From Candidatus Methylacidiphilales bacterium (GTDB lineage Bacteria > Verrucomicrobiota > Verrucomicrobiia > Methylacidiphilales > JANWVL01), in NCBI GenBank assembly GCA_025056655.1, contig JANWVL010000154.1:1-34963 (forward strand): a DNA stretch of 34,963 nucleotides. Reading direction: 5' to 3'. The notes beneath the pieces are model-generated. The model was not told the DNA's origin. It did no database searches and saw only the letters and a list, made by a program, of their open reading frames with translations. The position numbers were made by a program, and so were the translations under genes. This document shows positions 26,506 to 34,963 of the stretch, in pieces (within the stretch, counting starts at the first letter, position 1; every line of letters begins with the position of its first letter).

Positions 26506-26566
26506 GTCCTAGCGGCTGGGACATGGTTTCAATTTAAGGATGTTCTCCGCTACGCAAATCATCCTT
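26506..26566 (-). promoter_or_regulatory. Two hairpins in the tuf leader
   Basis: AAGGATG/CATCCTT (26536-26542 with 26560-26566, 17-base loop) and an imperfect GTCCTA/TGGGAC stem (26506-26522) lie between tRNA-Thr and tuf. They could guide processing of the tRNA-tuf precursor. The stems are short, so this is a weak call. Confidence 0.35.
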
Positions 26567-26592
26567 CTTTCTGCTATGCCTCTTTCAAGGCC

Positions 26593-26665
<73 letters not shown>

Positions 26666-26782
26666 AAAAACCTTGCCGATCAGCCGCACACGCGGCTCAT
26701 CAGAGGCATTTGCATTCACTCCACGTTCAGGATTCACTGAACGCAAAGCAAGCACGCACACTGCCCTGCTCTCCCTTACCTG

Positions 26783-29700
26783 TCAACAAGATATTTCATA
26801 CACCTTCCCCAACACCGTGCTGTAGACATATCCCCCTTTCACCACAACTCCCGACTTTCTTAACGCCCCCACATATTCGCTGACCTGCTTTTTATAAGCC
26901 GCAGAAACAAAATCCCTCTCATCCGACACTCCATCGGTCTTCCAATCCACCACAATCCACGTTCCATCCCTGCACTCACACACAAAATCAATCACCCGTT
27001 CCCCTCCCACACCCTGATCATAATACCTCAACTCATGAAATCGTCTCTTCATCCCTCCTTCCAACCACCTATACCAGTCAGACCCCATCCACCTCTCCAC
27101 CTCCTCCTTGCCCCGCCCCACCAAATCCCAACCCCTCAAACCATCCAACCTTACACCCACATACTCCCTTATCCATTCCCCACCCTCCCCCCAAGGCCAA
27201 TCTCTCATCAACTCATGCCACCACATCCCATATGCCACCGCCGGCTCCTCGATCCAAAAAGGCTCCAGCAACTCAACCTCACGACTCTGCGCCACACGCC
27301 CTATAACCTCACTCGCCTCCTCGCACCCCAACTCCACAGGAACCACCTCACTATCCTCTACAAAAATCCCTTCCAACCCACCCTCCCCTCCCACCCGCGA
27401 CACCTTCTGCTCACCACTGCCAGCTTGAGCCAAAATCCTACACCTCCCCTCACCCCCCCCACACTCCATCACCCAACTCCGCCTCCCCGTCGCCTGATAA
27501 TCCCGAATCTCCTCCAATCCCAACACACAACTCATCCCAACCCCCTCCTTCAACACCTTTTCCCCACCCCAATCCTCCTCCACCCAAATCAACCGCCTCC
27601 GCGCCCGCGTGCTCGCCACATAATAATACCGCCTCAACTCCCGAAGCCGCTCCGCTTCATCCTCCTCACACCACCGCTCATAATCCCCACTCCTCCAATC
27701 CCCACTCAACGCCGCATACACCTTTCCCTCCCCCCCATCCCAATCCACCACCGCACGCGGATACTCCCCCACCGCATCTCGAATCTCACGCCACAAAAAA
27801 GGCACCACCACCACCTCCCACTCCAAGCCCTTCGCCTTCTGCATCGTCAAAAGCTCAACCCCCCCACCCCGCGCCGACACACTCCTCTCTCCCTTCATCC
27901 CAAGCTCCCGCCGCATCTCACGAAGCCAACTCCTCGCATCCCCCCCCCTCCGCTCATGATCCCACGCCCGCATCAACAAATCGTCCCACGCCTCCCCCGC
28001 CCCCCGATCCAAACCCATCACCCGCTCCCGCATCCGCAACGCCTCACTCCACCACCACACCTTCGCCCCCAACCCCATCCCACGCCCCACCTGCCGCACC
28101 CGCCACAACGCCCGCAAAGCCTTCCCCACCCGCCCCTCACTCGCCTCCTCACTCAAAATCAATCGCCTCACCGACCCATCATCGGGAAACTTATACCGAT
28201 AAATCTCCTCATCCGTATACCCCAACACCTCCCGCAACACCGCAGCCACCTCAAACTCATCCGTCCCATCCTGATCCAGCGCCAAAATCGCCCCAAGCCA
28301 CCGCCACTCCACACGCCGCGCATTCTCAACCCCAAAACCCTCCACCACTGGCACCCCGCACTCCCGCGCCGCCTCCGCCACGGCCTCCAACCAACTCAAC
28401 CTCGGCGCCAAAATCGCCACCTCCTCCCACCCCCCCACCCCAAGCCCCTCACAACCCAACTCCCGCATCCGCGCCATCATCCCCCAAGCCACCTTACGAT
28501 AATCACACCCCCTCTCCTCCCCCTCCCCACCCCCACACCAATCCTCCCTCCCATCTATCAACCAATGCTCCACCCTCCCCCCATCCCCATCCTCCCGAGG
28601 CACAGCCACCAGCGGAACATACGCCGCCTGACCATTCCTCCCATCCAAGACCTTACTAAAACGCTCATTCACCCACTCCACCACAGCCTCACGACAACGA
28701 TACGTCTCTGAAAACGTCAACCCCACCCCGCACCCCCCACCTATCAAAGCCTCATGAAAAAACAAATAATCCCTTAACCTCGCCCGCTCCCTATAAATCG
28801 CCTGCTGCTGATCCCCCACCATACAAAAATGCCCAGCCCGCGGCCCAACCCCACCCCCCTTGGGCCAATCATACACCCCACATCCCACTGGCCTCACCAT
28901 CTCCGTCAGCAACTGAAATTGCAACCAATCCGTATCCTGCGCCTCATCCAAAATCACACGATACCCCCTCCCCTGCACCGCCTCCCGCACATCCCCAAAA
29001 CGCAACAACCGATGCGCCAACACCACCTGCCCACTAAACCCATACCGCCCCGTACGAAACCCCCACTCCTGCCGCCACCGCGCCTCCTCCCCCGCTGCCT
29101 CCATCAAAAGCACCATCAACTCATCCACCACACGCCTCCGCTTCCCATTCATCCATGCCCTAAACGCCCCGCCACCCTGATCCGCCTCCGGCGGCAACGC
29201 ACAAAATCCCTCCCCACCCCTCACCGCCTCCCGAAATCGCTCCCAACACTCGTAAATAAACAGCGCACGCTCTCTCCCTCGCCCCCTCAAAAAATTCGCA
29301 AGCTCCTCCTGCTCCTCCTCACGACACCCCAACACCGCCTCCACAGCCCCTCCAGAGCCGCTTTTCAATTTAACTTCTGCCCAATCCACACTCAGCCGCG
29401 CCAAACCTCGCGCCACACGCCCCACCTCATCCGCCGTAAAATATCGCAACACCTCTCGATACCGATCCACATACCCCACAAAAAAATCTCGCGCATACTC
29501 AAAAAAACTCGTCTCGTCCTCCACACCCTCCCCCTCCTGCTCATCCCGCGGCACACGATACCCATGCCGCACCCCAAACTCCTCGATCAACCGCACACAC
29601 CAAGAATGAATCGTCCCCACAAACATCTCCGCCATCCCCCGCCTCACCCCAGCATCCACCGCCATCGCCCCATCCCCAAACACACGTTGTCGAAGCCGAT

Positions 29701-29905
29701 CCCGCATCTCATCAGCCGCCCGATTCGTATAAGTCACCACCACCACCCTCCCAAGCACCTCCGCAGCCCGCCCACACTCCATCCCCCACCGCGCCAGATT
29801 CACCACCCGCCCCACAATAGCAGTCGTCTTCCCCGTCCCCGCAGAAGCCTGCACAGAAAAATTCTCATCCAGCTCCGTCAAAAAACGCTCACGGTCACTT
29901 ACCAT
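26783..29905 (-). CDS. addA: AddA-type UvrD-like helicase with C-terminal nuclease
   Basis: A 1040-residue protein combining a superfamily 1A helicase with a PD-(D/E)XK nuclease, as in AddA, which with AddB resects double-strand breaks for recombination. Helicase motifs: ASAGTGKTT near residue 22, VTYTNRAADEMRDRL, VILDEAQDTDWLQ, MVGDQQQAIYRERARLRDYL, TMQKAKGLEWEVVVVPFL and YVASTRARRRLIWV. The nuclease (~residues 890-1040) shows the His of MWWHELMRDW, Asp of VIDFVCE, VVDWKTD and the Gln of KKQVSEYV. I chose the ATG at 29905; a GTG at 29926 would add seven residues. No addB lies next to it. The coding strand is very G-rich, giving an Arg/Gly/Glu/Val/Trp-heavy protein. Confidence 0.88.
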   Translation of the reverse strand: MVSDRERFLTELDENFSVQASAGTGKTTAIVGRVVNLARWGMECGRAAEVLGRVVVVTYTNRAADEMRDRLRQRVFGDGAMAVDAGVRRGMAEMFVGTIHSWCVRLIEEFGVRHGYRVPRDEQEGEGVEDETSFFEYARDFFVGYVDRYREVLRYFTADEVGRVARGLARLSVDWAEVKLKSGSGGAVEAVLGCREEEQEELANFLRGRGRERALFIYECWERFREAVRGGEGFCALPPEADQGGGAFRAWMNGKRRRVVDELMVLLMEAAGEEARWRQEWGFRTGRYGFSGQVVLAHRLLRFGDVREAVQGRGYRVILDEAQDTDWLQFQLLTEMVRPVGCGVYDWPKGGGVGPRAGHFCMVGDQQQAIYRERARLRDYLFFHEALIGGGCGVGLTFSETYRCREAVVEWVNERFSKVLDGRNGQAAYVPLVAVPREDGDGGRVEHWLIDGREDWCGGGEGEERGCDYRKVAWGMMARMRELGCEGLGVGGWEEVAILAPRLSWLEAVAEAARECGVPVVEGFGVENARRVEWRWLGAILALDQDGTDEFEVAAVLREVLGYTDEEIYRYKFPDDGSVRRLILSEEASEGRVGKALRALWRVRQVGRGMGLGAKVWWWSEALRMRERVMGLDRGAGEAWDDLLMRAWDHERRGGDARSWLREMRRELGMKGERSVSARGGGVELLTMQKAKGLEWEVVVVPFLWREIRDAVGEYPRAVVDWDGGEGKVYAALSGDWRSGDYERWCEEDEAERLRELRRYYYVASTRARRRLIWVEEDWGGEKVLKEGVGMSCVLGLEEIRDYQATGRRSWVMECGGGEGRCRILAQAGSGEQKVSRVGGEGGLEGIFVEDSEVVPVELGCEEASEVIGRVAQSREVELLEPFWIEEPAVAYGMWWHELMRDWPWGEGGEWIREYVGVRLDGLRGWDLVGRGKEEVERWMGSDWYRWLEGGMKRRFHELRYYDQGVGGERVIDFVCECRDGTWIVVDWKTDGVSDERDFVSAAYKKQVSEYVGALRKSGVVVKGGYVYSTVLGKVYEISC

Positions 29906-29944
29906 AGACTTTTTCACAAACTGCACTAAACTCCGCCCAGCACA

Positions 29945-32107
29945 ATGAAAACCTCCCGCCTCTCAAAACTCATCTCTTACCACACCCTCACACCAATCAT
30001 CCTCATCGCCCTCTACTTCATCCTCAACCACCTCTCCACCTTCCCACAACGCATCGAAAACCTCTTCATCGACTGGCGATTTCAAATCCGTGCCTTCCTC
30101 GGCTGGACCCCCAAAGCCCCAGAAAAACTCATCATCGTCGGCATCGATGAACCCTCCCTCGCCCACTTCGGCGGCTGGCCATGGAGCCGCGACGTCCACG
30201 GCGACCTCATCCGCCTCCTCACCGCCGCAGAACCTGCAGCCGTAGCATTCGACATCCTCTTCACCGAACCACGCGATGAAACCCACGACACCTACCTCAG
30301 CCAAGCCGCCTCCGAGCTCAAAAAACTCATCACAGGCGCCATGTCCGACCTCGAAAACGCCAGAACCTCCGACACCGCATTCGGCCTCACCCAGCCACTC
30401 ACCCAAATCGTCGGCGATATCAACCAAGTCCACGGCACACCCTCAGCCATCCTTCCCATCCACCCACTCCGAGAAAAAAGCTATTTCGGTTTCGTCAACT
30501 CAGAGCCCGACCCCGACGGCGTCCGCCGATCATTACCCCTCGTCGTCCGCGTCGGCAACCAGCTCTTCCCCTCCCTCGCCCTACAAACCCTCATCGTCGC
30601 ACACGAAATCCCCATCGAACAAATCAAAGTCCACCTCGGCCGCCACATCTCCTTCCCCCTCGCAGGCACCACCCACTTCATCCCCATCGATCATCAAGGC
30701 TGCTACACCCTCAACTACCGCGATTTCTCCCGCTACCGCTCCATCTCCTACCTCGCCCTCACCCAAGCCCTCGCCCGCACCTACGCCCAAGGACAGCCCT
30801 GGCCAACCAACTTCCCCACCCTCCAAAACGCAATCCTCCTCATAGGCCAAAACGCCGCCGGCCTCACCGACATTGGCCCCACTCCCCTAGCCCCAGCCAC
30901 ACCCCTTGTCTTCGTCCACCTCACCGCCCTCGCAAACATCCTCGAAAACGATCACCTCAACACCCTCCCCCCAGCCCTCGTCCTCCTCATCTGGCTCCTC
31001 ATCACAAGCCTCTCACTTTACCTCCTACGCTCAGCACCCTTTCTCCTCTCCACCCTCATCCCCACAGGCCTCATCCTACTCTACATCCTTCTAGCAATCT
31101 ATCTCACCCAACACAACTACGTCACCCTTCCCCTCTTCTGGCCCATCATCGGCTTTTTCCTCGCCCACTTCGGCGCCTTCCTCCTCCGCTGGCGCGCCGA
31201 ACAAAAATCCAAAGCCCACCTCAAACAAATCTTCGGCTCCTACATCGCCCCAGGCATCCTACAAGAACTCCTCAAAAACCCCGATAAAATCAACCTCGGC
31301 GGCCAACGCAAACCCGTCACCATCCTCTTCTCCGACATCCGCTCCTTCACGTCCCTCTCCGAAGGCGCAGACGAAATCGCACTCGTCGACCAACTCAACG
31401 AATACTTCGAAAAAATGGTCGCCTGCGTCAACGCCCAAGGCGGCACCCTCCACAAATACATCGGCGACGCCATCATGGCCGTATGGGGCGACATCCTCTC
31501 CCACTCCCCATCCCAAGATGCCACAGCAGCCGTCCGCTCAGCCCTCGCCATGCGATACGCCCTAGCCGAATTAAACCAAAATTGGCAAACCAACGGCCGC
31601 CCCCCACTCAAAATCGGCATCGGCCTCAACCACGGCACCGTCCTCGTCGGCAACATCGGCGCCACCCAACGCAAAGAATTCACCGTCATCGGCGACCCCG
31701 TAAACCTCGCCTCCCGCCTCGAAGGCGTCACCAAAATCTTCCACACCGACATCGTCATCTCAGAATCCGTACAAGCTCTCCTCCCCGACACCATCCTCAC
31801 TCGACTCCTAGCCACTGTCCAAGTCAAAGGCAAAAACGAACCCGTCCGCATCCACGAAGTCATCGCTGACCTCACCACCCCACAACACCCCCCCTATCGC
31901 CTCCCCGACTGGGTCAAAACCTACGAAGAAGCACTCTCCTACTACTACCGCCGCAACTTCCACACAGCCCAATCACTCCTCGCTCAATGTCTCCAAAGAC
32001 ACCCCGACGACTACTGCGCACAAGGCTACTACGAACTATGCACCGAATACCTCCGCCACCCCCCCGAACCAAACTGGCAAGGCATCTTCATCCTAGACAC
32101 AAAATAA
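29945..32107 (+). CDS. Membrane adenylate cyclase with CHASE2 sensor
   Basis: A 720-residue class III cyclase expected to make cAMP in response to an extracytoplasmic signal. Residue ~20 starts a membrane helix, then a CHASE2 sensor (to ~330; IVGIDEPSLAHFGGWPWSRD and AVAFDILFTEPR are typical). Further membrane helices lie at ~340-415. The cyclase domain (~455-640) keeps both metal-binding Asp (Asp464 in FSDIRSF, Asp508 in YIGDAIMAVW), the adenine-selecting pair Lys504 and Asp584, and transition-state residues Asn587 and Arg591. Lys/Asp argues for ATP rather than GTP. A TPR-like tail follows (YEEALSYYYRRNFHTAQSLL). It diverges from addA with only 39 bases between start codons. The coding strand is C-rich, unlike addA. 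Confidence 0.93.
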   Translation: MKTSRLSKLISYHTLTPIILIALYFILNHLSTFPQRIENLFIDWRFQIRAFLGWTPKAPEKLIIVGIDEPSLAHFGGWPWSRDVHGDLIRLLTAAEPAAVAFDILFTEPRDETHDTYLSQAASELKKLITGAMSDLENARTSDTAFGLTQPLTQIVGDINQVHGTPSAILPIHPLREKSYFGFVNSEPDPDGVRRSLPLVVRVGNQLFPSLALQTLIVAHEIPIEQIKVHLGRHISFPLAGTTHFIPIDHQGCYTLNYRDFSRYRSISYLALTQALARTYAQGQPWPTNFPTLQNAILLIGQNAAGLTDIGPTPLAPATPLVFVHLTALANILENDHLNTLPPALVLLIWLLITSLSLYLLRSAPFLLSTLIPTGLILLYILLAIYLTQHNYVTLPLFWPIIGFFLAHFGAFLLRWRAEQKSKAHLKQIFGSYIAPGILQELLKNPDKINLGGQRKPVTILFSDIRSFTSLSEGADEIALVDQLNEYFEKMVACVNAQGGTLHKYIGDAIMAVWGDILSHSPSQDATAAVRSALAMRYALAELNQNWQTNGRPPLKIGIGLNHGTVLVGNIGATQRKEFTVIGDPVNLASRLEGVTKIFHTDIVISESVQALLPDTILTRLLATVQVKGKNEPVRIHEVIADLTTPQHPPYRLPDWVKTYEEALSYYYRRNFHTAQSLLAQCLQRHPDDYCAQGYYELCTEYLRHPPEPNWQGIFILDTK

Positions 32108-32132
32108 ACAACCCCACCCACACATCCAAGCT

Positions 32133-32161
32133 TTGACAAAATCCATTCCTCGTCCTACCCT
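32133..32161 (+). promoter_or_regulatory. Promoter of tRNA-Ala
   Basis: A perfect TTGACA (32133-32138) and a weak TACCCT (32156-32161) with a 17-base spacer. Transcription would start about 15 bases before the tRNA. The -10 match is only 3 of 6, in a C-rich stretch. Confidence 0.4.
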
Positions 32162-32182
32162 CACCCCGTACTTCCTCCGCCC

Positions 32183-32255
32183 GGGGGTATAGCTCAGCTG
32201 GTAGAGCGTCTCGTTCGCAATGAGAAGGCCAGGGGTTCGAATCCCCTTACCTCCA
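32183..32255 (+). tRNA. trnA: tRNA-Ala (CGC anticodon)
   Basis: Complete cloverleaf: acceptor GGGGGTA/TACCTCC with the G3-U70 wobble that is the main alanine identity element, D arm GCTCAGCTGGTAGAGC, anticodon loop TTCGCAA with CGC at 32216-32218, T loop TTCGAAT, discriminator A. No CCA is encoded. It would read GCG codons. Confidence 0.97.
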
Positions 32256-32260
32256 CTCCC

Positions 32261-33859
32261 TCACACCGCACGCTGGATAATCGTATCCCGTGCCCACGTC
32301 GGATCCGTATAAGGATAATCAATCGTCATATGAAGCCCACGACTCTCCCTCCGCGACAATGCTGAATCCACAATCAACGACGCCACCAACACCAAATTCC
32401 TCAGCTCAATCACATCCGCCGTTATCGCATGACTCCAATAATAATCCTTCACCTCTTGCCTCAAATTCCGCAACCGCGCCCCTGCCCGTTGCAGACGCTT
32501 CGTGCTCCGCACAATCCCCACATAATCCCACATCAACTGCCGAATCTCCGCCCAATTATGACTAATAACCACCAACTCATCCGGCTCCTGCGCCGGATGA
32601 CTACGCCACGCCGGAATATCATAATCAGGCATCTTCACCCTCTCCAACTCCACACGAATCTCCTCCGCAGCCCGATGCGCAACAACTAACGCCTCCAACA
32701 ACGAATTGCTCGCCAGCCGATTCGCCCCATGCAACCCCGTGCACGCCGTCTCCCCAACAGCCCACAACCCAGGAATCGGCGTCCTCCCATTCACATCCGT
32801 AAGCACACCCCCACACTGATAATGCGCCGCTGGCACCACAGGAATCGGCATCGACGCCATATCAATCCCAAGCGATAAACACCGCTCATAAATATTCGGA
32901 AAACGCCTCACCAAAAAATCCTTCGGACGCCGCGTCATATCAAGATACACACAAGGCGCCCCGCTCTCCTTCATCTCAGCATCGATCGCACGCGCCACCA
33001 CATCACGCGGAGCAAGCGAGCCTCGCGGATCATATTTCTGCATAAAACTACGCCCCCGCGCATCCACCAACTCACCCCCCTCTCCACGCAAAGCCTCGGA
33101 AATCAGAAAATTCCTCGCCTGCGGATGATAAAGACATGTCGGGTGAAACTGCATAAATTCCATGTTCGCAATCGGCGCCCCGATCCGATAAGCCATCGCC
33201 ACACCATCCCCAGTCGCTATATCCGGATTCGTCGTATACTTGTAAACTTTGCCGCACCCACCCGTCGCTAACACAATCGCCCGCGCCACATAAGTCCGCA
33301 CCTGGTTCGTCGCCTTCTCCAAAGCATAAACCGCAATACATCTCGGGTTAAGCGTATAGCCCAGCTTCGTCGTCGTAATCAAATCAATAGCCTGCACATT
33401 CTCAATCAAACGTATCCGCGGACGCGCAGCAATCGCCCGCAAAAGTGTCGCCTCAATCTCACGCCCCGTGATATCCCCAGCATGCAATATACGTCGCTTG
33501 CTATGTCCCCCCTCCTTCGTCAAATCAAGACCGCCACCCTCCTGAACATCACGCTCCGTGAATTTCATCCCCAGCGCCACCAAATCAGCAATCCGCCTTG
33601 GCGCCTCCTCCACAATCGTCCGCACCACATCGGGATGACACAACCCCGCCCCCGCCTCAAGCGTATCCCGTATATGCAGCTCAAACGAATCCTCATCCGA
33701 AGTCACACAAGCAATCCCCCCCTGTGCATAGTTGGTGTTGGACTCCGCCCGGTCTTTCTTAGTAAGAATCGCCACCGAGCAATAATCCGCCAACCGAATC
33801 GCCAAACTCAAACCCGCAATCCCACTTCCAATGATCACACAATCAAAACTCTCAGTCAT
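32261..33859 (-). CDS. nadB: L-aspartate oxidase
   Basis: Oxidises L-aspartate to iminoaspartate, the first step of de novo NAD synthesis, using FAD; NadA then makes quinolinate. The 532-residue protein begins with the FAD-binding IIGSGIAGLSLAIRLAD. It continues with NTNYAQGGIACV, GGHSKRRILHAGDITGREIE, MEFMQFHPTCLYHP, an active-site His in AAHYQCGGVLTDVNG, and GLHGANRLASNSLLEALV. The C-terminal helical domain contains LRNLRQEVKDYY. The NadB-specific TNYAQGGI and length favour NadB over succinate dehydrogenase SdhA. No other nad genes are in the window. It is convergent with tRNA-Ala, five bases from stop to tRNA end. No Shine-Dalgarno sequence is seen. Confidence 0.95.
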   Translation of the reverse strand: MTESFDCVIIGSGIAGLSLAIRLADYCSVAILTKKDRAESNTNYAQGGIACVTSDEDSFELHIRDTLEAGAGLCHPDVVRTIVEEAPRRIADLVALGMKFTERDVQEGGGLDLTKEGGHSKRRILHAGDITGREIEATLLRAIAARPRIRLIENVQAIDLITTTKLGYTLNPRCIAVYALEKATNQVRTYVARAIVLATGGCGKVYKYTTNPDIATGDGVAMAYRIGAPIANMEFMQFHPTCLYHPQARNFLISEALRGEGGELVDARGRSFMQKYDPRGSLAPRDVVARAIDAEMKESGAPCVYLDMTRRPKDFLVRRFPNIYERCLSLGIDMASMPIPVVPAAHYQCGGVLTDVNGRTPIPGLWAVGETACTGLHGANRLASNSLLEALVVAHRAAEEIRVELERVKMPDYDIPAWRSHPAQEPDELVVISHNWAEIRQLMWDYVGIVRSTKRLQRAGARLRNLRQEVKDYYWSHAITADVIELRNLVLVASLIVDSALSRRESRGLHMTIDYPYTDPTWARDTIIQRAV

Positions 33860-34642
33860 GGTAACCCCACACCTTATACAACCTCCATCCCGAAAACACG
33901 ATGCAATTCATGCCCCACCCAAAACTCGATCATCACACACACAACACAATTTTCAACCCCAGCTTAGACACACACACATCTGAGGCACACAAACCCGTGC
34001 TGTTCGCACACCCAACACCCCTCCCCAACCCATCCGCAACCCGTATGATGAAACTCTAGTTTTGTCTCACACTGTAGATAATCTAAAAAAACCACACCTA
34101 TTTCGCCCCTTGCTTTCCAATCAAACCACCGCGTATCGCAAGCTTTCTATTAAAACTGCTCACAAAGCACAAATTCACCTGTAATTAAAACTACATACCG
34201 GCCAATCCCATATCCATAGTTAAAAACAACAATAATTTTAAACTTGATCCTCTTTCATCAGAGTGAGCTAGAGCAACTTCCTGTATTACTAAGAATTACA
34301 TTAATCCTTATCAACTAACGACCCTGTGGATAACCATTCACCAATCCTATCTATATCTACACCTTTCACCAAAAAAACACAATTAAATGATTGAATGATT
34401 AGCAAGTTTATCAACAAATGCTTTAATAAAATTCTAATAATCTCTATACCAAAATTCTATAGTGTTTACCCTCTTGAAATAACCTGCCCATCAGCCCCCG
34501 GAGCAGACGCCTCACGCCCCAGAATCAAACGCCTATATTACTCAAGAGAAAGTCAGAGCCTGGTTCATTACTATCGGGATCGAACGGAGGTCTAAAGCCA
34601 CATCTCAAATCAAACTTTCTCTATCCTTGAAATTTCTAATCT
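33860..34642. other. AT-rich spacer with DnaA-box-like motifs
   Basis: No convincing gene is present. The first ~170 bases are C/A-rich with CACACA runs; from about 34060 the DNA is clearly AT-richer than its left neighbour. Four motifs related to the DnaA box TTATCCACA occur within 344 bases: TGTAGATAA (34073-34081), TTATCAACT (34308-34316), a perfect box read as TGTGGATAA (34325-34333), and TTATCAACA (34408-34416). A plus-strand frame at 34395-34595 ends with LVHYYRDRTEV, faintly like an RHS core. Confidence 0.5.
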
Positions 34643-34963
34643 CTAATTTTGGCGGATATTCAAAATCATCATCACTACAGGACCATACTTCTCCTTGGAC
34701 GTAATAAGACTTACATTTTGCAACGCACCAATTAAAATTTCCGATATCCTCCATCTGCAAAGATCATATGAGTCAATATGGTCAATATAATTCACCACTC
34801 CATTCCCCACATACCCATACCTATTCACATCTCTAGCCTCAAACCCTATCGGATCCGGTTGCAGGAAGCGGCCGTGGACCGTGCTATAGATGCGGTTGCG
34901 GTAATACTTAGCCAGTAACGGCGAACCTTCCTTCGAGCCAGAGGCCGCACTCTGTATAGGCTT
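34643..34963 (-). CDS. RHS-repeat protein, C-terminal end only (partial)
   Basis: The 3' 106 codons of a gene whose start lies beyond the right edge. The frame contains the RHS-associated core: LLAKYYRNRIYSTVHGRFLQ, PDPIGF, then NRYGYVGNGVVNYID. RHS and polymorphic-toxin proteins are large secreted shells with a variable C-terminal tip. After the core the usual Asp-Pro-x-Gly of NxxDPxG is missing (IDHIDSYDL), and only about 35 residues remain to the stop. That is short for a toxin tip and may mean truncation. I do not recognise the tip. Surface or contact-dependent competition is a family-level expectation, not shown here. Confidence 0.85.
   Translation of the reverse strand, partial: KPIQSAASGSKEGSPLLAKYYRNRIYSTVHGRFLQPDPIGFEARDVNRYGYVGNGVVNYIDHIDSYDLCRWRISEILIGALQNVSLITSKEKYGPVVMMILNIRQN

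Noticed and set aside
26682-26743. Hairpins after addA (AGCCGC/GCGGCT and CGTTCAG/CTGAACG) as terminators
   Set aside because: No T-tract follows directly; the nearest T-run is 11 bases away at the tRNA start.
29906-29926. GTG start of addA at 29926
   Set aside because: An ATG seven codons on leaves the helicase intact and gives a wider divergent spacer.
27035-29929. Long plus-strand frames (558 and 366 codons) opposite addA
   Set aside because: Pro/His/Leu-rich with no domain, while the opposite strand has all helicase and nuclease motifs.

Overview
The window looks like a chromosomal segment of a bacterium from the PVC superphylum, most likely Verrucomicrobiota. The reasons are the PVC-like HisS and SufT variants, an Fn3-rich secreted protein with a C-terminal domain I associate with this group, and few Shine-Dalgarno sequences. 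This placement is from memory of protein families and was not searched.

Layout. (1) 1-836: non-coding or doubtful DNA with a 21-bp tandem array and copies of a hairpin repeat. (2) 837-9740: a large secreted beta-propeller/Fn3 protein, an exported GH13 glucan hydrolase, an SDR oxidoreductase, an HU-family protein and HisS with a terminator. (3) 9785-12003: a ferritin-SufT pair, a small zinc metallopeptidase and a basic winged-helix-like protein. (4) 12023-26665: the core transcription/translation cluster, all on the minus strand: tRNA-Thr, tuf, tRNA-Trp, secE, nusG, rplK, rplA, rplJ, rplL, rpoB, rpoC, then mdh and phoU with gaps of only 20-30 bases. (5) 26783-33859: an AddA-type helicase-nuclease divergent from a CHASE2 adenylate cyclase, tRNA-Ala, and convergent nadB. 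(6) 33860-34963: an AT-rich spacer with DnaA-box-like motifs, then the 3' end of an RHS-repeat gene running off the window.

Two features stand out. First, base composition is strongly strand-asymmetric whichever strand is coding. The plus strand is very G-rich in the first ~9.7 kb and very C-rich from ~26.8 to 32 kb. The block between them (ferritin to tuf) is AT-richer without such extremes. This explains the many long spurious antisense frames. Second, the ribosomal/RNA polymerase operon has unusually structured spacers. Between rplJ and rplL lies a hairpin followed by a closed three-way junction, and between rplL and rpoB lie two strong stem-loops. The rplJ-rplL element is the best candidate for an undescribed regulatory RNA here.

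Several genes (the Fn3 protein, ferritin, the winged-helix protein) have -10-like boxes so close to the ATG that their mRNAs would be leaderless or nearly so.
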